DNA of 64,000 nt from Mariprofundus sp. UBA1536 (GCA_002323245.1 DCPU01000015.1:124001-188000), one strand, 5' to 3'; counted from the stretch's first letter, positions 1 to 9,312 are shown. Numbers and translations: made by a program. Notes: a model not told the origin generated them from the sequence alone.

Positions 1-494
1 CTTCTGGTTTGACAGGCTGGGACATTGAAATCATGACTTTGGGTGATGAAAAACAAAAGCGCGTAGAAGAAGTGCAAGCGGTGAAAGATGCTTTTGCTGC
101 CGGCTTGGATATTGATGAAGACTTCTCTTTGTTATTAATCAACGAAGGCTTTATGTCGCTGACTGATATTGCGTATTGTGATGTGAATGAATTGACTGCG
201 ATTGATGGTCTTGAGCCAGAATTGGCAGCGGAAATTCAGAAGCGTGCCCGTGATAGCCTGTTAAACTCAGCACTTGAGCAAGAAGGCGCTGATGTGTCTG
301 CAGAAACCCTGGTGGCCTTGATGGATGTGGCTGGTATGACTGCTGATGTGGCAGAAACATTAACTTTGCAAGGCGTATTGAGTGCCAATGCTTTGGCTGA
401 TGCTGCTAGCGATGAAATCACGGGTGTGGATGAAGCGCAGTTGAATGCTTTGATTATTGCAGCACGTGAAGCTTGTGGTTGGTTTAAAGACTGA
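1..494 (+). CDS. nusA: Transcription factor NusA, C-terminal part (5' end outside window)
   Basis: The reading frame is open from the left edge, so only the last ~164 codons are present. The first residues (SGLTGWDIEIMT) match the end of the NusA KH region, where most NusA proteins read LTGWEIDI. Two helix-hairpin-helix-like acidic repeats follow (about residues 25-75 and 90-155 of the visible part), as in NusA proteins with C-terminal acidic repeats that contact RNA polymerase. NusA controls pausing, termination and antitermination. The next gene starts 2 bases after the stop, and the order nusA-ylxR-infB-rbfA is the conserved bacterial operon, which supports the call. Confidence 0.93.
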   Translation, partial: SGLTGWDIEIMTLGDEKQKRVEEVQAVKDAFAAGLDIDEDFSLLLINEGFMSLTDIAYCDVNELTAIDGLEPELAAEIQKRARDSLLNSALEQEGADVSAETLVALMDVAGMTADVAETLTLQGVLSANALADAASDEITGVDEAQLNALIIAAREACGWFKD

Positions 495-496
495 TT

Positions 497-1147
497 TTGC
501 AAGAGAAGTTAGAAAGTAAATCCAAGCGCACCTGTTTTGCCTGTCGGACAACGACAGACAAAGAATCATTGTTGCGTTTGGTGGTGGATGATGAGGGTCA
601 GATTTGGCCGGATTTTTCTGCTAAACTTCCTGGCCGCGGCGTTTACCTTTGCATGTCACCTACATGTCTGCAAGGGTTGTCGGATAAGCGGCTTGGGGTG
701 CTCAACCGTGACTTTTCGCCGCAGTTGCCACAGTGGTTGGTCTTACAGCAGCGATTGTCTGATATGCTTGGCCTCCGCATTAACCAGCTTATGACTGGGA
801 TGAGGCGGCGGGCAGCGATAGGTCGGGATGCAGTGATGCACCGGATGTGGAAGAAGGAAAAACTGTTGGTGTTGTTTGCCGCAGATGCAGGTGATGCACT
901 GGTTCGGCAGGTGCAAGATGCAGTTGAGAAGCGCGATGAAAGTATGCAGCGCTCTCCAGTGCTGGTTTCTACGCTGGATGCTGACCAATTGGGTTTGGCG
1001 ATGGCGAGAGAAAAAGTTTCGGTTGTTGCTTTTTCATGGGCCAATCCCGTGGCGAAGTTTCAACAATTATGTGTTTGGCAACAAGTGCTTGAGAATTTGA
1101 GTGCATCAACCAAACAAAAGGAAAGCAAGGTAACAAATGGCGAATAA
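497..1147 (+). CDS. ylxR: YlxR (DUF448) RNA-binding protein fused to an L7Ae-like domain
   Basis: The start is TTG at 497. Residues ~8-85 are a YlxR/DUF448 domain with the CFACR cysteine motif and the LPGRGVYLC segment. Residues ~100-200 look like an L7Ae/YlxQ-type RNA-binding domain (a segment with RAAIGRDAV, then alternating strands and helices). YlxR and YlxQ are separate neighbouring genes in Bacillus between nusA and infB; here they appear to be one 216-residue protein. The gene overlaps infB by 11 bases, which suggests translational coupling. A role in ribosome or RNase P biology is known for the families, not shown here. The YlxR part is clear; the L7Ae assignment is less certain. Confidence 0.85.
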   Translation: MQEKLESKSKRTCFACRTTTDKESLLRLVVDDEGQIWPDFSAKLPGRGVYLCMSPTCLQGLSDKRLGVLNRDFSPQLPQWLVLQQRLSDMLGLRINQLMTGMRRRAAIGRDAVMHRMWKKEKLLVLFAADAGDALVRQVQDAVEKRDESMQRSPVLVSTLDADQLGLAMAREKVSVVAFSWANPVAKFQQLCVWQQVLENLSASTKQKESKVTNGE

Positions 1148-4100
1148 ACGTGTGTTAGATTTGGCAAAAGATTTGGGTGTGACTGCAGATGATGTGCAGC
1201 GCGCCGCGCAAGATGTAGGTGTGGCAGCTTCTGGGCCAGCCAGCAATCTGGATCAAGATGATGTGGCAAAAATAACAGCATCTATCCATGCCAAAGGCGG
1301 AAAGAAACCAGCAGGTAGTACAACCCTTACTTTGGGTAAGCCGCGTTCAACCAGCGCGGGATTAAGCCGCGGAGAATCAGGAAGCCACTCGGTAGAAGTG
1401 TCTGTTCGCCGTCGTCGCTCAAGGCCTGCAACCACGATTGTCGGGGCTTCGCCTGACGTTACCGCAGCGCCAAAACCAACTATTAAGCCTGCAGAACAAG
1501 CGCAAATCGCCGTTCAGCAAGCTGCTGAACAAAAGGCCGCTGATCAAAAAGCTGCAGCACTGAAAGCAGCCGCCCAAAAAGCAGCAGCCCATAAAGAGAC
1601 TGAGCAAAAAGCTGCTGAAGTAAGCACGCGCCCATTGCCAACGCGCCCATTGCCAACACGACCTACAGTTTCCAGAACCACAGTGGCGGCTAAAGAAGCA
1701 CCTGTGGCAGAAGTCAGTCATAAACCATTGCCAAAACCAACCTTGTCTCCAGCACAAATGGCTGCTGAGAAGATGGTTGCGCTCAAAGAAAGAAAATCAG
1801 AAGAACAAGCGGCGTTGCGTGAAAAACGCCGTGCGCCTAGACCGCAGCGTACATTGTCGCGCCCTGCCGATGCTCATGCAACGCCAAATGCTGGTGCTGC
1901 TGCAACGACTGGAAATGACAACGATCGTTTGCCAACACGTGCACCGCGTTCGCAAGCGCCACAAGGCCAATCGCGTCCCCAGCATCCAGGTGCTGCAGCG
2001 AAAGCGGGCGGCCCACGCACCACTATTCGTACGGGCTTAACCCCTGCGCAGATTGCTGCGCGTAAAGCGCCGCGTTCGTCGATGAAACAAATTGAAGAAA
2101 GGATCAGCACTGACAAACGTCAACAACGTCAGGTGCGTCCTGCGCAAAGCCGTCCAGCAGGTGGAGCAGCGCGTCCAAATACGACGGGTGCTGGTGCACC
2201 TATGCCACGGCGTACGCCATCGGTGGCGGTAGCGCCACTTGATCCAGCAGAAATGGCAGCTGCGCAGAAGAAGCGCGGTCCACAGCCTGTCCGTGCGCAA
2301 AAACGCAGACTTACACCAGCGGAGAAAGCAGCGCGTCGTGATTATTCGTCCAAACGTCATCAATCGCTTACACCTGAGCAAGAAGAGCGTATGGCGCGTT
2401 TGGCCAAAGGCGGCAGCCGTTCACGTCACATGGGTATCACTAAAGATGATGAGGCATTCGTGATTCGTGAAGTGGAAATTCCAAACAGCATCGTGGTGAC
2501 TGATTTGGCCGCGCGTATGGCTGTGAAGTCGGCAGATCTTGTGAAAAAACTGTTCGAAATGGGGCAAATGATTTCTGTGAATGAAGCCCTGGATGCTGAA
2601 ACCGCGCAATTGATTGTTGAAGAGTTTGGTCACAAACCAAAACTGATCAATGAAGCCGCCGTAGAAGATGCATTGATTGCTGAAGTTGAAGTGGATGAAG
2701 AAGCCTTGGTTCCACGCCCACCGGTTGTAGTGGTGATGGGCCATGTGGATCATGGTAAAACATCGATTTTGGATGCCTTGCGTAAAGCATCTGTTGCCCA
2801 TGGCGAAGCTGGTGGTATTACCCAGCATATTGGCGCCTACATGGTGAAACTCGAAAGTAACCAACGTGTGGTCTTCGTTGATACGCCTGGCCATGAAGCC
2901 TTTACTGGCTTACGTGCTCGTGGTGCGAATCTTACGGATGTGGCGGTATTGGTAGTGGCTGCAGATGATGGTGTGATGCCGCAAACTGTAGAAGCGCTGA
3001 ACCATGCTCGTGCTGCTGGTGTGCCGATTATCGTGGCAGTGAACAAGATGGATAAAGTTGGCGCTGATCCCGATAAGGTAAAACGCCAATTATCAGAATT
3101 GGATTTGCTGGCTGAAGATTGGGGCGGCGACACGATTTTCGTGAATGTTTCTGCGCATACTGGCCTTGGCCTTGATGAGCTATTGGAAATGTTGGCGCTA
3201 CAAACTGAAATTCTTGAGCTTAAAGCCAACCCGAAACGTCCAGGACGTGGTGTGGTGATTGAATCACGTTTGGATAAAGGACGTGGTCCTGTGGCTACGG
3301 TCTTGGTTCAAAATGGTACATTCAAACAAGGTGACGCTGTGGTCGTTGGTACGGCTATGGGCCGTATTCGCGCCATTGTCGATGAAAATCAAAAACAACA
3401 TAAAACTGCAGGCCCATCCATTCCGTTTGAATTGATTGGTTTGAGCTCTGTGCCTGAAGCAGGTCTTGAAATTGTCGCAGTTGAGAATGAACGCCAAGCC
3501 AAAGACATTGTGAGCTATCGTAAAGAGAAAGAGCGTCAACATGGCGTGACAAGCGATAAACGCGCTAGCCTTGATGATTTGTTCACCAATATGCAAAGCG
3601 GCGTAGCTGAAGTACCTGTATTGATCAAAGGCGACGTGACTGGTTCTGTCGATGCCATGGCTGAATCCTTGGCCGCATTGGGCACGGATGATGTGAAAGT
3701 GAAGCTGATTCATAAAGGCATTGGTGGTATCACTGAATCTGACATTATGCTCGCTTCGGCTGCCAAAGCGATTGTCATTGGCTTTAACGTTCGCCCTGAA
3801 GCTAAAGCCAAGAAATTGGCTGAGCAAGAAGGCGTGGATGTTCGTTTCTATAAAATTATTTACGAAGCTTTGGATGAAATTCGTTTGGCCATGGCTGGCA
3901 AATTGGCTCCAAATGAAGTTGAAAAAGTTACAGGTACTGCAGAAATTCGCGAAGTGTTCCAAACACCAAAAGCGGGTGCAGTGGCAGGTTCTTATATCAC
4001 CGATGGTTATGTTCGCCGTGGTTCACGCGTGCGAGTATTGCGTCAAGGCACGTTGCTACATGACGGTGCTTTGGACTCCTTACGTCGCTTTAAAGACGAT

Positions 4101-4217
4101 GTGAAAGAAGTGAAGAACGGTTATGAATGTGGTATTGGTCTTGAGAAATTCAATGATATGCAGCCTGGAGATACTTTCGAGTTTTATATCATTGAGGAAG
4201 TTGCGGCTACCCTTTAA
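1137..4217 (+). CDS. infB: Translation initiation factor IF-2
   Basis: IF-2 is the GTPase that places initiator fMet-tRNA on the 30S subunit and promotes subunit joining. The 1026-residue protein has an N-terminal IF2_N domain (1-50), a long Ala/Lys/Pro/Arg-rich linker (~60-430) and a second IF2_N-like domain (~440-500). The GTPase follows, with G1 GHVDHGKT at 535-542, G3 DTPGH near 582 and NKMD near 636, and then domains II-IV to the C-terminus. The linker carries imperfect AAxQKAA repeats (~125-165), making the protein longer than E. coli IF-2 (890). It overlaps ylxR and is followed by rbfA after 2 bases. Confidence 0.98.
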   Translation: MANKRVLDLAKDLGVTADDVQRAAQDVGVAASGPASNLDQDDVAKITASIHAKGGKKPAGSTTLTLGKPRSTSAGLSRGESGSHSVEVSVRRRRSRPATTIVGASPDVTAAPKPTIKPAEQAQIAVQQAAEQKAADQKAAALKAAAQKAAAHKETEQKAAEVSTRPLPTRPLPTRPTVSRTTVAAKEAPVAEVSHKPLPKPTLSPAQMAAEKMVALKERKSEEQAALREKRRAPRPQRTLSRPADAHATPNAGAAATTGNDNDRLPTRAPRSQAPQGQSRPQHPGAAAKAGGPRTTIRTGLTPAQIAARKAPRSSMKQIEERISTDKRQQRQVRPAQSRPAGGAARPNTTGAGAPMPRRTPSVAVAPLDPAEMAAAQKKRGPQPVRAQKRRLTPAEKAARRDYSSKRHQSLTPEQEERMARLAKGGSRSRHMGITKDDEAFVIREVEIPNSIVVTDLAARMAVKSADLVKKLFEMGQMISVNEALDAETAQLIVEEFGHKPKLINEAAVEDALIAEVEVDEEALVPRPPVVVVMGHVDHGKTSILDALRKASVAHGEAGGITQHIGAYMVKLESNQRVVFVDTPGHEAFTGLRARGANLTDVAVLVVAADDGVMPQTVEALNHARAAGVPIIVAVNKMDKVGADPDKVKRQLSELDLLAEDWGGDTIFVNVSAHTGLGLDELLEMLALQTEILELKANPKRPGRGVVIESRLDKGRGPVATVLVQNGTFKQGDAVVVGTAMGRIRAIVDENQKQHKTAGPSIPFELIGLSSVPEAGLEIVAVENERQAKDIVSYRKEKERQHGVTSDKRASLDDLFTNMQSGVAEVPVLIKGDVTGSVDAMAESLAALGTDDVKVKLIHKGIGGITESDIMLASAAKAIVIGFNVRPEAKAKKLAEQEGVDVRFYKIIYEALDEIRLAMAGKLAPNEVEKVTGTAEIREVFQTPKAGAVAGSYITDGYVRRGSRVRVLRQGTLLHDGALDSLRRFKDDVKEVKNGYECGIGLEKFNDMQPGDTFEFYIIEEVAATL

Positions 4218-4219
4218 CG

Positions 4220-4570
4220 ATGAAAAATCAAAAGTCACCAGCACTTGGTAGGTTTCAAAGTGATATGCATCGCTTGCTTACCACTGTGCTACAACGGGAT
4301 ATCGATGATCCGATGTTGCGGGGCATTATTGTCACCCGTTTTGAACTGGGTGACGAAAATGGTGTGGGCATTGCTTTTATTCACAGCCTTTTGCCTGTTG
4401 AAAAAAAGGAATGTATCTCGCGTTTGAATCGTATGAGTCCGCATATTTTGCATAAGCTGCGTAAAGCGCTGCCTAAGCGCCGTATGCCATCGCTGCAATT
4501 TCGCTGGGATGATAAGCTTGATGAAAGCCAACAATTGTTGGACACAATGAAGACACTCAGCCGCGGATGA
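4220..4570 (+). CDS. rbfA: Ribosome-binding factor A
   Basis: RbfA is a small KH-like 30S maturation factor needed for 16S rRNA 5'-end processing and growth in the cold. The 116-residue sequence has the family pattern: an N-terminal helix with QRDIDDPML, the strand-rich centre with LPVEKKE, and a C-terminal MPSLQFRWDDKLDE motif (family MPxLxFxxDxSL). It lacks the longer C-terminal tail of E. coli RbfA (133 residues). It starts with ATG 2 bases after infB and its end overlaps the nrnA start by 4 bases, so it is part of the nusA-infB operon. Confidence 0.93.
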   Translation: MKNQKSPALGRFQSDMHRLLTTVLQRDIDDPMLRGIIVTRFELGDENGVGIAFIHSLLPVEKKECISRLNRMSPHILHKLRKALPKRRMPSLQFRWDDKLDESQQLLDTMKTLSRG

Positions 4571-5547
4571 TATTGTTTCCTGACCAGTCGTGGGCAGCAG
4601 TGGTTGCACATATTCAACAAGCCAAACATATCTGGTTAACCACCCACCGTAGCCCTGATGCCGATGGAATAGGTTCACAATTGGCGATGTATGCCATTTT
4701 GACAGGCATGGGTAAACGCGTAACGATGTTTAATCGTGATCCGGCGCCACGTATTTGTGCTTATTTGCCCAATGCAGATAAAATTCAATTGGGTGAATTT
4801 CCGCCTGAAAGTGATATGGATACGGTCATCGCTTTGGATGCTGGCTCTATGGGCCGTTTGGGCTTTACTCCTGATTGTTATACCAATAAAACCCTGATTA
4901 ATATTGATCATCATGCCAGTAACCCTGGTTATGGGCAGATTAATATCGTGAATGCTGCTTACTGTGCAACGGGTGCTATGATTTATGATTTGGCACAACA
5001 CTTACAACAGACACTAAGCAAAGCTGCAGCTGAAGCGCTTTATGCTGCCTTGCTTACCGATACAGCAAGTTTCCATCTTGACCGTGTCGACGCCAAAGTA
5101 TTTCGTATGGCTGCAGATCTTGTTGATGCTGGTGTGTCAGCTTCCAGCGCTGCCGAAGCAATTTACGATACTCAACCAGTGGCGAGGATTTCATTGCTGG
5201 CAGCAGCTTTGCAAACCCTTACCCTTACCAATGAACAACGCGTTGCTTGGCTGCATGTGGATCATCAACATTTAAAAACAACGGGTGGTGATGTTGAAGA
5301 TACGGAAGGTTTTATTGATGTGGTACGCAGTATTGATTGCGTTGAGGTCGTTATTTTTGTTCGCCCAGAGAGTGATTTGCGCTGGAAAGTGAGTTTTCGT
5401 GGTAAGCATGGCTGCGATGTAGGAAAAATTGCGCTAGCATTAAAAGGTGGCGGACATACCTATTCTGCTGGCTGTGCAGTCAATGGCACATTGCAAGAAG
5501 TGTATGCCAAAATTCAAAAAGTTGTTGATGCCAGTTTTGCCTCATGA
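4567..5547 (+). CDS. nrnA: DHH-family oligoribonuclease / pAp phosphatase NrnA
   Basis: NrnA degrades oligoribonucleotides of a few nucleotides and dephosphorylates pAp. The 326 residues contain the DHH phosphoesterase motifs: HRSPDADGIGS near residue 21, ALDAGS near 95, DHH at 114-116, and the C-terminal DHHA1 motif GGGHTYSAGC near 296. The infB-rbfA-nrnA-truB order is found in many bacteria lacking the Orn oligoribonuclease. pAp is also the by-product of PAPS-dependent sulfotransferases, which are encoded 48-54 kb further on; the link is functional speculation. It overlaps rbfA and truB by 4 bases each. Confidence 0.93.
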   Translation: MILFPDQSWAAVVAHIQQAKHIWLTTHRSPDADGIGSQLAMYAILTGMGKRVTMFNRDPAPRICAYLPNADKIQLGEFPPESDMDTVIALDAGSMGRLGFTPDCYTNKTLINIDHHASNPGYGQINIVNAAYCATGAMIYDLAQHLQQTLSKAAAEALYAALLTDTASFHLDRVDAKVFRMAADLVDAGVSASSAAEAIYDTQPVARISLLAAALQTLTLTNEQRVAWLHVDHQHLKTTGGDVEDTEGFIDVVRSIDCVEVVIFVRPESDLRWKVSFRGKHGCDVGKIALALKGGGHTYSAGCAVNGTLQEVYAKIQKVVDASFAS

Positions 5548-6494
5548 AGCCAGCAGCGCACCCGTGCGGTGTCATTTTTTTAGATAAACCCAAAGGTTGG
5601 ACATCAAGACAAGCTGTTAGCTTTGTCATCCAATGCTTTTCCACACCCCAACAAAAAAACAGAAAACAGCGCCCCAAGGCTGGACATGCTGGCACCTTAG
5701 ACCCCTTGGCTACGGGCATGCTTCCTATTTTGCTTGGTGAAGCCACACGTTTTGCCTCTTTTGGTTTAAATGCTGAAAAAGCATATGAAGTTACCTTCGA
5801 TTTATCTTTTCAAACCGATACGCTAGACCTTGAAGGCGCAGTTATCGCAGAATATCCAGATGTGCATATTTCAGAAGCATTGTTAAACAACACCGTGTTT
5901 TCGTTTCTTGGAAATATCCAACAAATACCGCCGATTTATTCGGCGATTATGGTCGATGGTAAACGGGCACATGATAGGGCGCGAAAGGGTGAAAAAATTG
6001 AAATGTTAGCTAGGGAAGTCAGCATTAAATCCCTTGAGATTATCAACTTTGAAAACACGCTTGTAACCTTACGTGTGGTTTGCTCCAAAGGTACTTATAT
6101 TCGCTCGTTGGCTAGAGATATTGGGGCAGCGATGGGTGTTGGCGGTTGCGTAACTATGCTACGCCGCGTGAGTAGTGGCGGCTGGCCAGAAGCATTGATG
6201 GTCAGCACCGAAGAGGTGGCAGAAAAAAAAGATGCATGTATTCTGCCGTTGCAAAAGTGGCTATGGGAACTTCCAAATATTGCATTAAATCGTGATGACG
6301 CAGTGCGCTTTGTGCGCGGCCAACGCTTGGTTCGTGAGATTGGCGAAATCAACAAGTCAGCTAACTTGTTTCAGGTTTCTAGCGATGGGGTGATGTTGGG
6401 CACAGCGACCATAGCGGATAAGGGTGAGGCAGACGTAAAGTATGTATTGCATCCGCAACGTGTTTTACCTTCTGCGCAGGAGAGGTTTATATGA
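5544..6494 (+). CDS. truB: tRNA pseudouridine(55) synthase TruB
   Basis: TruB makes the conserved pseudouridine 55 in the T-loop of tRNAs. The 316-residue length is normal (E. coli 314). The N-terminal motif LDKPKGWTS, the catalytic loop GTLDPLATG with Asp53, and the YSAIMVDGKRAHDRAR and GTYIRSLARDIG segments are all present. It overlaps nrnA by 4 bases and the following cyclophilin gene by 4 bases, so the operon continues. Confidence 0.96.
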   Translation: MKPAAHPCGVIFLDKPKGWTSRQAVSFVIQCFSTPQQKNRKQRPKAGHAGTLDPLATGMLPILLGEATRFASFGLNAEKAYEVTFDLSFQTDTLDLEGAVIAEYPDVHISEALLNNTVFSFLGNIQQIPPIYSAIMVDGKRAHDRARKGEKIEMLAREVSIKSLEIINFENTLVTLRVVCSKGTYIRSLARDIGAAMGVGGCVTMLRRVSSGGWPEALMVSTEEVAEKKDACILPLQKWLWELPNIALNRDDAVRFVRGQRLVREIGEINKSANLFQVSSDGVMLGTATIADKGEADVKYVLHPQRVLPSAQERFI

Positions 6495-7063
6495 TGTTAT
6501 TTTATCGATCATTTGCTTTGGCTTTTGCAGTGATGCTGGGGCTTTCTGTCTTGATGATGACGCCAGCCACAGCTGAGCAAACAACACATTCAGCAACACA
6601 ACACAACCATGGAAAGGAGAAACACATGAGTGAGAACAATGTAGTAACGATTGAATTGGAAACAGGCACTGTAACTTTGGAGCTTTATCCTGATGTGGCA
6701 CCAAAAACTGTAGAAAGCTTCAAAAAACTTATTAACCAGGGTTTTTATGATGGCCTTACTTTTCACCGTGTGATTCCTGGTTTTATGGCCCAAGGTGGCG
6801 ACCCGGATGGAACGGGCATGGGTGGCCCAGGCTTTAAATTAAAAGCAGAGTTCAACGATAAGAAACATGTTCGCGGCACCCTTGCTATGGCGCGCACTGC
6901 AGACCCAGATTCTGCTGGCAGCCAATTCTATATCTGCTATGGCCCGCAACCACATTTGGATCACCAGTACACCATTTTCGGTCAAGTTACTGACGGCATG
7001 GAGCTTATCGATGGTGTGAAGAATGGCTCAGTCATGAAGAAGCTGACTGTGGTAGGAGAATAA
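6491..7063 (+). CDS. Cyclophilin-type peptidyl-prolyl isomerase with signal peptide and a second in-frame start
   Basis: This is a cyclophilin (PpiA/PpiB family) that isomerises proline peptide bonds. Residues 1-28 are a Sec signal peptide (hydrophobic core, ATAEQ cleavage region), followed by a His/Gln-rich linker. The catalytic domain spans ~49-190, with FHRVIPGFMAQGGDP, the SAGSQFYI segment and the LDHQYTIFG motif. The ATG at 6491 has an AGGAG ribosome site at its front. An in-frame ATG at 6626 (Met46), exactly at the domain border, has its own AAAGGAGA six bases upstream. Both periplasmic and cytoplasmic forms could therefore be made. It lies between truB and pyrE. Confidence 0.93.
   Translation: MMLFYRSFALAFAVMLGLSVLMMTPATAEQTTHSATQHNHGKEKHMSENNVVTIELETGTVTLELYPDVAPKTVESFKKLINQGFYDGLTFHRVIPGFMAQGGDPDGTGMGGPGFKLKAEFNDKKHVRGTLAMARTADPDSAGSQFYICYGPQPHLDHQYTIFGQVTDGMELIDGVKNGSVMKKLTVVGE
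6613..6628 (+). promoter_or_regulatory. Internal ribosome binding site and second start of the cyclophilin gene
   Basis: AAAGGAGA at 6613-6620 followed by ATG at 6626 lies in frame with the upstream start at 6491. It would start translation at Met46, removing the signal peptide and leaving an intact cyclophilin domain. Spacing is ideal. Whether it is used is inference. Confidence 0.6.
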
Positions 7064-7068
7064 ACGCT

Positions 7069-7650
7069 GTGAACGAACAAGAAATGTTACAAATGTATGA
7101 AGATGCTGGTGCATTACTCAATGGCCATTTTGTGCTTTCAAGCGGCCGTCATTCGGCGCGTTATTTGCAATCAGCCTTGGTGTTGATGCACCCTAAAAAT
7201 GCTACGGCATTGGCAGCAGAGCTTGTCAAAGATATCGATGCTTCGGCTTTTGATATGGTGGTATCTCCTGCTATTGGTGGATTGGTGATTGGCCAAGAAG
7301 TAGCCCGTCAGCTCAACAAGCCTTTTATTTTTACTGAGCGCAAAGAAGGCGAAATGCAAATGCGACGCGGATTTTCGATTCCTAAAGGTGCCAAGCTTTT
7401 GGTGGTTGAAGATGTAATCACAACAGGCGGCTCGGTGCGTGAATGCATCAATGTGGTGCGTGAATTTGGTGGCGTGCCTACCCAAATCATGGCTGTGGTC
7501 GATAGAGCACCACAACAAGACAATCGTTTTGATATTCCGCATCACACAGTGATTGCTTTGGATGTTGAAACATTTGCAGCGGATGATTGCCCGATGTGCA
7601 AAGAAGGTTTGTTGCCAGCAATCAAACCAGGCAGCCGAGGCAATGGCTAA
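7069..7650 (+). CDS. pyrE: Orotate phosphoribosyltransferase
   Basis: PyrE transfers ribose-phosphate from PRPP to orotate in UMP synthesis. The 193-residue protein has the PRPP-binding loop VVEDVITTGGS (about 123-133) and the FTERKEG hood segment. Translation starts at GTG 7069, about ten bases after an AGGAG that lies in the end of the cyclophilin gene. The end CPMCKEGLLPAIKPGSR is typical of the shorter PyrE branch found outside enterobacteria. Its TAA overlaps the ATG of the RNase J gene (TAATG). Confidence 0.95.
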   Translation: MNEQEMLQMYEDAGALLNGHFVLSSGRHSARYLQSALVLMHPKNATALAAELVKDIDASAFDMVVSPAIGGLVIGQEVARQLNKPFIFTERKEGEMQMRRGFSIPKGAKLLVVEDVITTGGSVRECINVVREFGGVPTQIMAVVDRAPQQDNRFDIPHHTVIALDVETFAADDCPMCKEGLLPAIKPGSRGNG

Positions 7651-9308
7651 TGACTAAGCCGGTAATTCGCTGTTTTCCCTTTGGTGGTGTCGGTGAATTC
7701 GGCAAAAATATGATGGTGTACGCTTTGGGCGATGATGCACTTATCGTCGATTGCGGTATGGGTTTTCCCGAGCCTGGTCAACATGGCATTAACGTTGTGA
7801 TTCCTGATATTTCAGCCCTTGATAGCCTTGGGCTGACCATTCATGGCATTGTGCTCACCCATGGCCATGAAGATCATATCGGTGGATTACCTTTTATCTT
7901 ACCACGTCTGAAGCTGCCCGTTTGGGGCACACCCATTACCTTGGCCTTGGTTAAAAACAAGATGGATGAAACATCGTATAAGCCGATGTTGTTCCCGCTG
8001 CCCGAAGATGGAACCATGACTAAGGTTGGTCCTTTTGATGTGGAAGCGATTCCGGTTACGCATTCGATTATGGATGCGGTGTCGGTGGCAATTCACACGC
8101 CGCTTGGCGCAATTATTCATACCGGCGATTTTAAGTTTGACCCATCGCCCATTGATGGCCGTATGACGGAGTTGCACCGCTTTTCACGTTTGGGTGATCA
8201 AGGTGTGGCTTTGCTTTGCTCTGATTCCACCAACGCAACTCGCAGCGGCAGTAGCCCCAGCGAAGTCAGCGTGGGTGCGCCTTTAAAACAAGCCATTTCG
8301 CAATGCACAGGCAAAGTGATTGTGTCTACCTTTTCATCGAACATGTTTCGCATTCAGCAAATCATTGATGCGGCGATTGCCAATGGCCGTAAAATTGCCT
8401 TTGCTGGCCGTAGCCTTGAGAAGAATGTTGAGATTTCAAAGCTCATGGGTCGCTTGCATCTTCCTGATGCGCAGGTGGTGAATGTCAAACAAACTGAACA
8501 TATTCCCGATAAAGAATTGCTGATTATTGCCACTGGCTCACAAGGTGAGTGGCGGGCTGCTTTATCGCGTATTGCCCAAGATCAATTTCCCAAACTTCGC
8601 TTGGGTGTGGGTGATTTGGTGATTTTTTCATCCTCATCGATTCCAGGGAATGAACGTGTGATTGCTGGTTTGTTTAACCATATTTATCGCCGTGGCGCGC
8701 GGGTATTGCATGCAGGCCAAGCGCATTTGCATGTGTCTGGTCATGCCCAAGGTCATGAGCTTAAAACCATGATTCAGCTCACCCGTCCAAAATATATGTA
8801 TCCTGTGCATGGTGAATATCGCAATTTGGTAGAGCATCAATACTTGGCGATTGCTACCAATGTACCTTTTGTAAACACCATTATTGCTGAAAATGGGCAA
8901 TCGGTGGTGGTGACTGAAGAAAGCATTACCCATGGTGATAAATTCCATGCTGGTGCTGTGTTTGTCGATGACTCTGGTCGTGATGAAGTTGATTATGCTG
9001 TGCTTAAAGACAGGCGCGCTTTGGCTGAAGAAGGCATGATTACGGTGATTGTGTTGATTGACCAAAACGAAGGTCATGTGATTGGTGAGCCAGAATTGCT
9101 TACACGCGGCGTGCTGCGCAGCGAAATTTCTGAAGATACCTTTGAAGAAGCTTCGGCGGAATTGCGAGTATATCTGGATGGCTTAAGCCAAGAAACCATG
9201 GCTGATGTAGCTGCCGCATCGGAAGAAGTTCGCCTTTGGGTGCGCCGTTGGTGCAAACGCCGTTTGGGCAGAAAGCCCATGGTTGTAACCACCATTTTGG
9301 AGGTTTGA
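7650..9308 (+). CDS. rnj: Ribonuclease J (metallo-beta-lactamase / beta-CASP RNase)
   Basis: RNase J is a zinc-dependent endo- and 5'-3' exoribonuclease. The 552-residue protein has the metallo-beta-lactamase motif HGHEDH at 71-76, further metal ligands in VTHSI and HTGDF, the beta-CASP domain with STFSSN and ATGSQGEWRAAL, and VHGEYRNL. The C-terminal domain ends at TTILEV. I chose ATG 7650, because it overlaps the pyrE stop and begins at the conserved PVIRCFPFGG; an earlier in-frame ATG lies within pyrE. RNase J is typical of Firmicutes and is also known in alphaproteobacteria and other lineages, but is absent from E. coli. Confidence 0.95.
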   Translation: MTKPVIRCFPFGGVGEFGKNMMVYALGDDALIVDCGMGFPEPGQHGINVVIPDISALDSLGLTIHGIVLTHGHEDHIGGLPFILPRLKLPVWGTPITLALVKNKMDETSYKPMLFPLPEDGTMTKVGPFDVEAIPVTHSIMDAVSVAIHTPLGAIIHTGDFKFDPSPIDGRMTELHRFSRLGDQGVALLCSDSTNATRSGSSPSEVSVGAPLKQAISQCTGKVIVSTFSSNMFRIQQIIDAAIANGRKIAFAGRSLEKNVEISKLMGRLHLPDAQVVNVKQTEHIPDKELLIIATGSQGEWRAALSRIAQDQFPKLRLGVGDLVIFSSSSIPGNERVIAGLFNHIYRRGARVLHAGQAHLHVSGHAQGHELKTMIQLTRPKYMYPVHGEYRNLVEHQYLAIATNVPFVNTIIAENGQSVVVTEESITHGDKFHAGAVFVDDSGRDEVDYAVLKDRRALAEEGMITVIVLIDQNEGHVIGEPELLTRGVLRSEISEDTFEEASAELRVYLDGLSQETMADVAAASEEVRLWVRRWCKRRLGRKPMVVTTILEV

Positions 9309-9312
9309 TTTT

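Noticed and set aside
3264..3962. A 232-codon minus-strand frame within infB
   Set aside because: It lies entirely opposite the conserved IF-2 C-terminal domains and has a His/Phe/Asn-rich composition typical of an antisense shadow.
7587..7649. An upstream in-frame start for RNase J inside pyrE
   Set aside because: It would add 21 residues translated from the pyrE 3' end with no family similarity; ATG 7650 overlaps the pyrE stop and begins at the conserved start.
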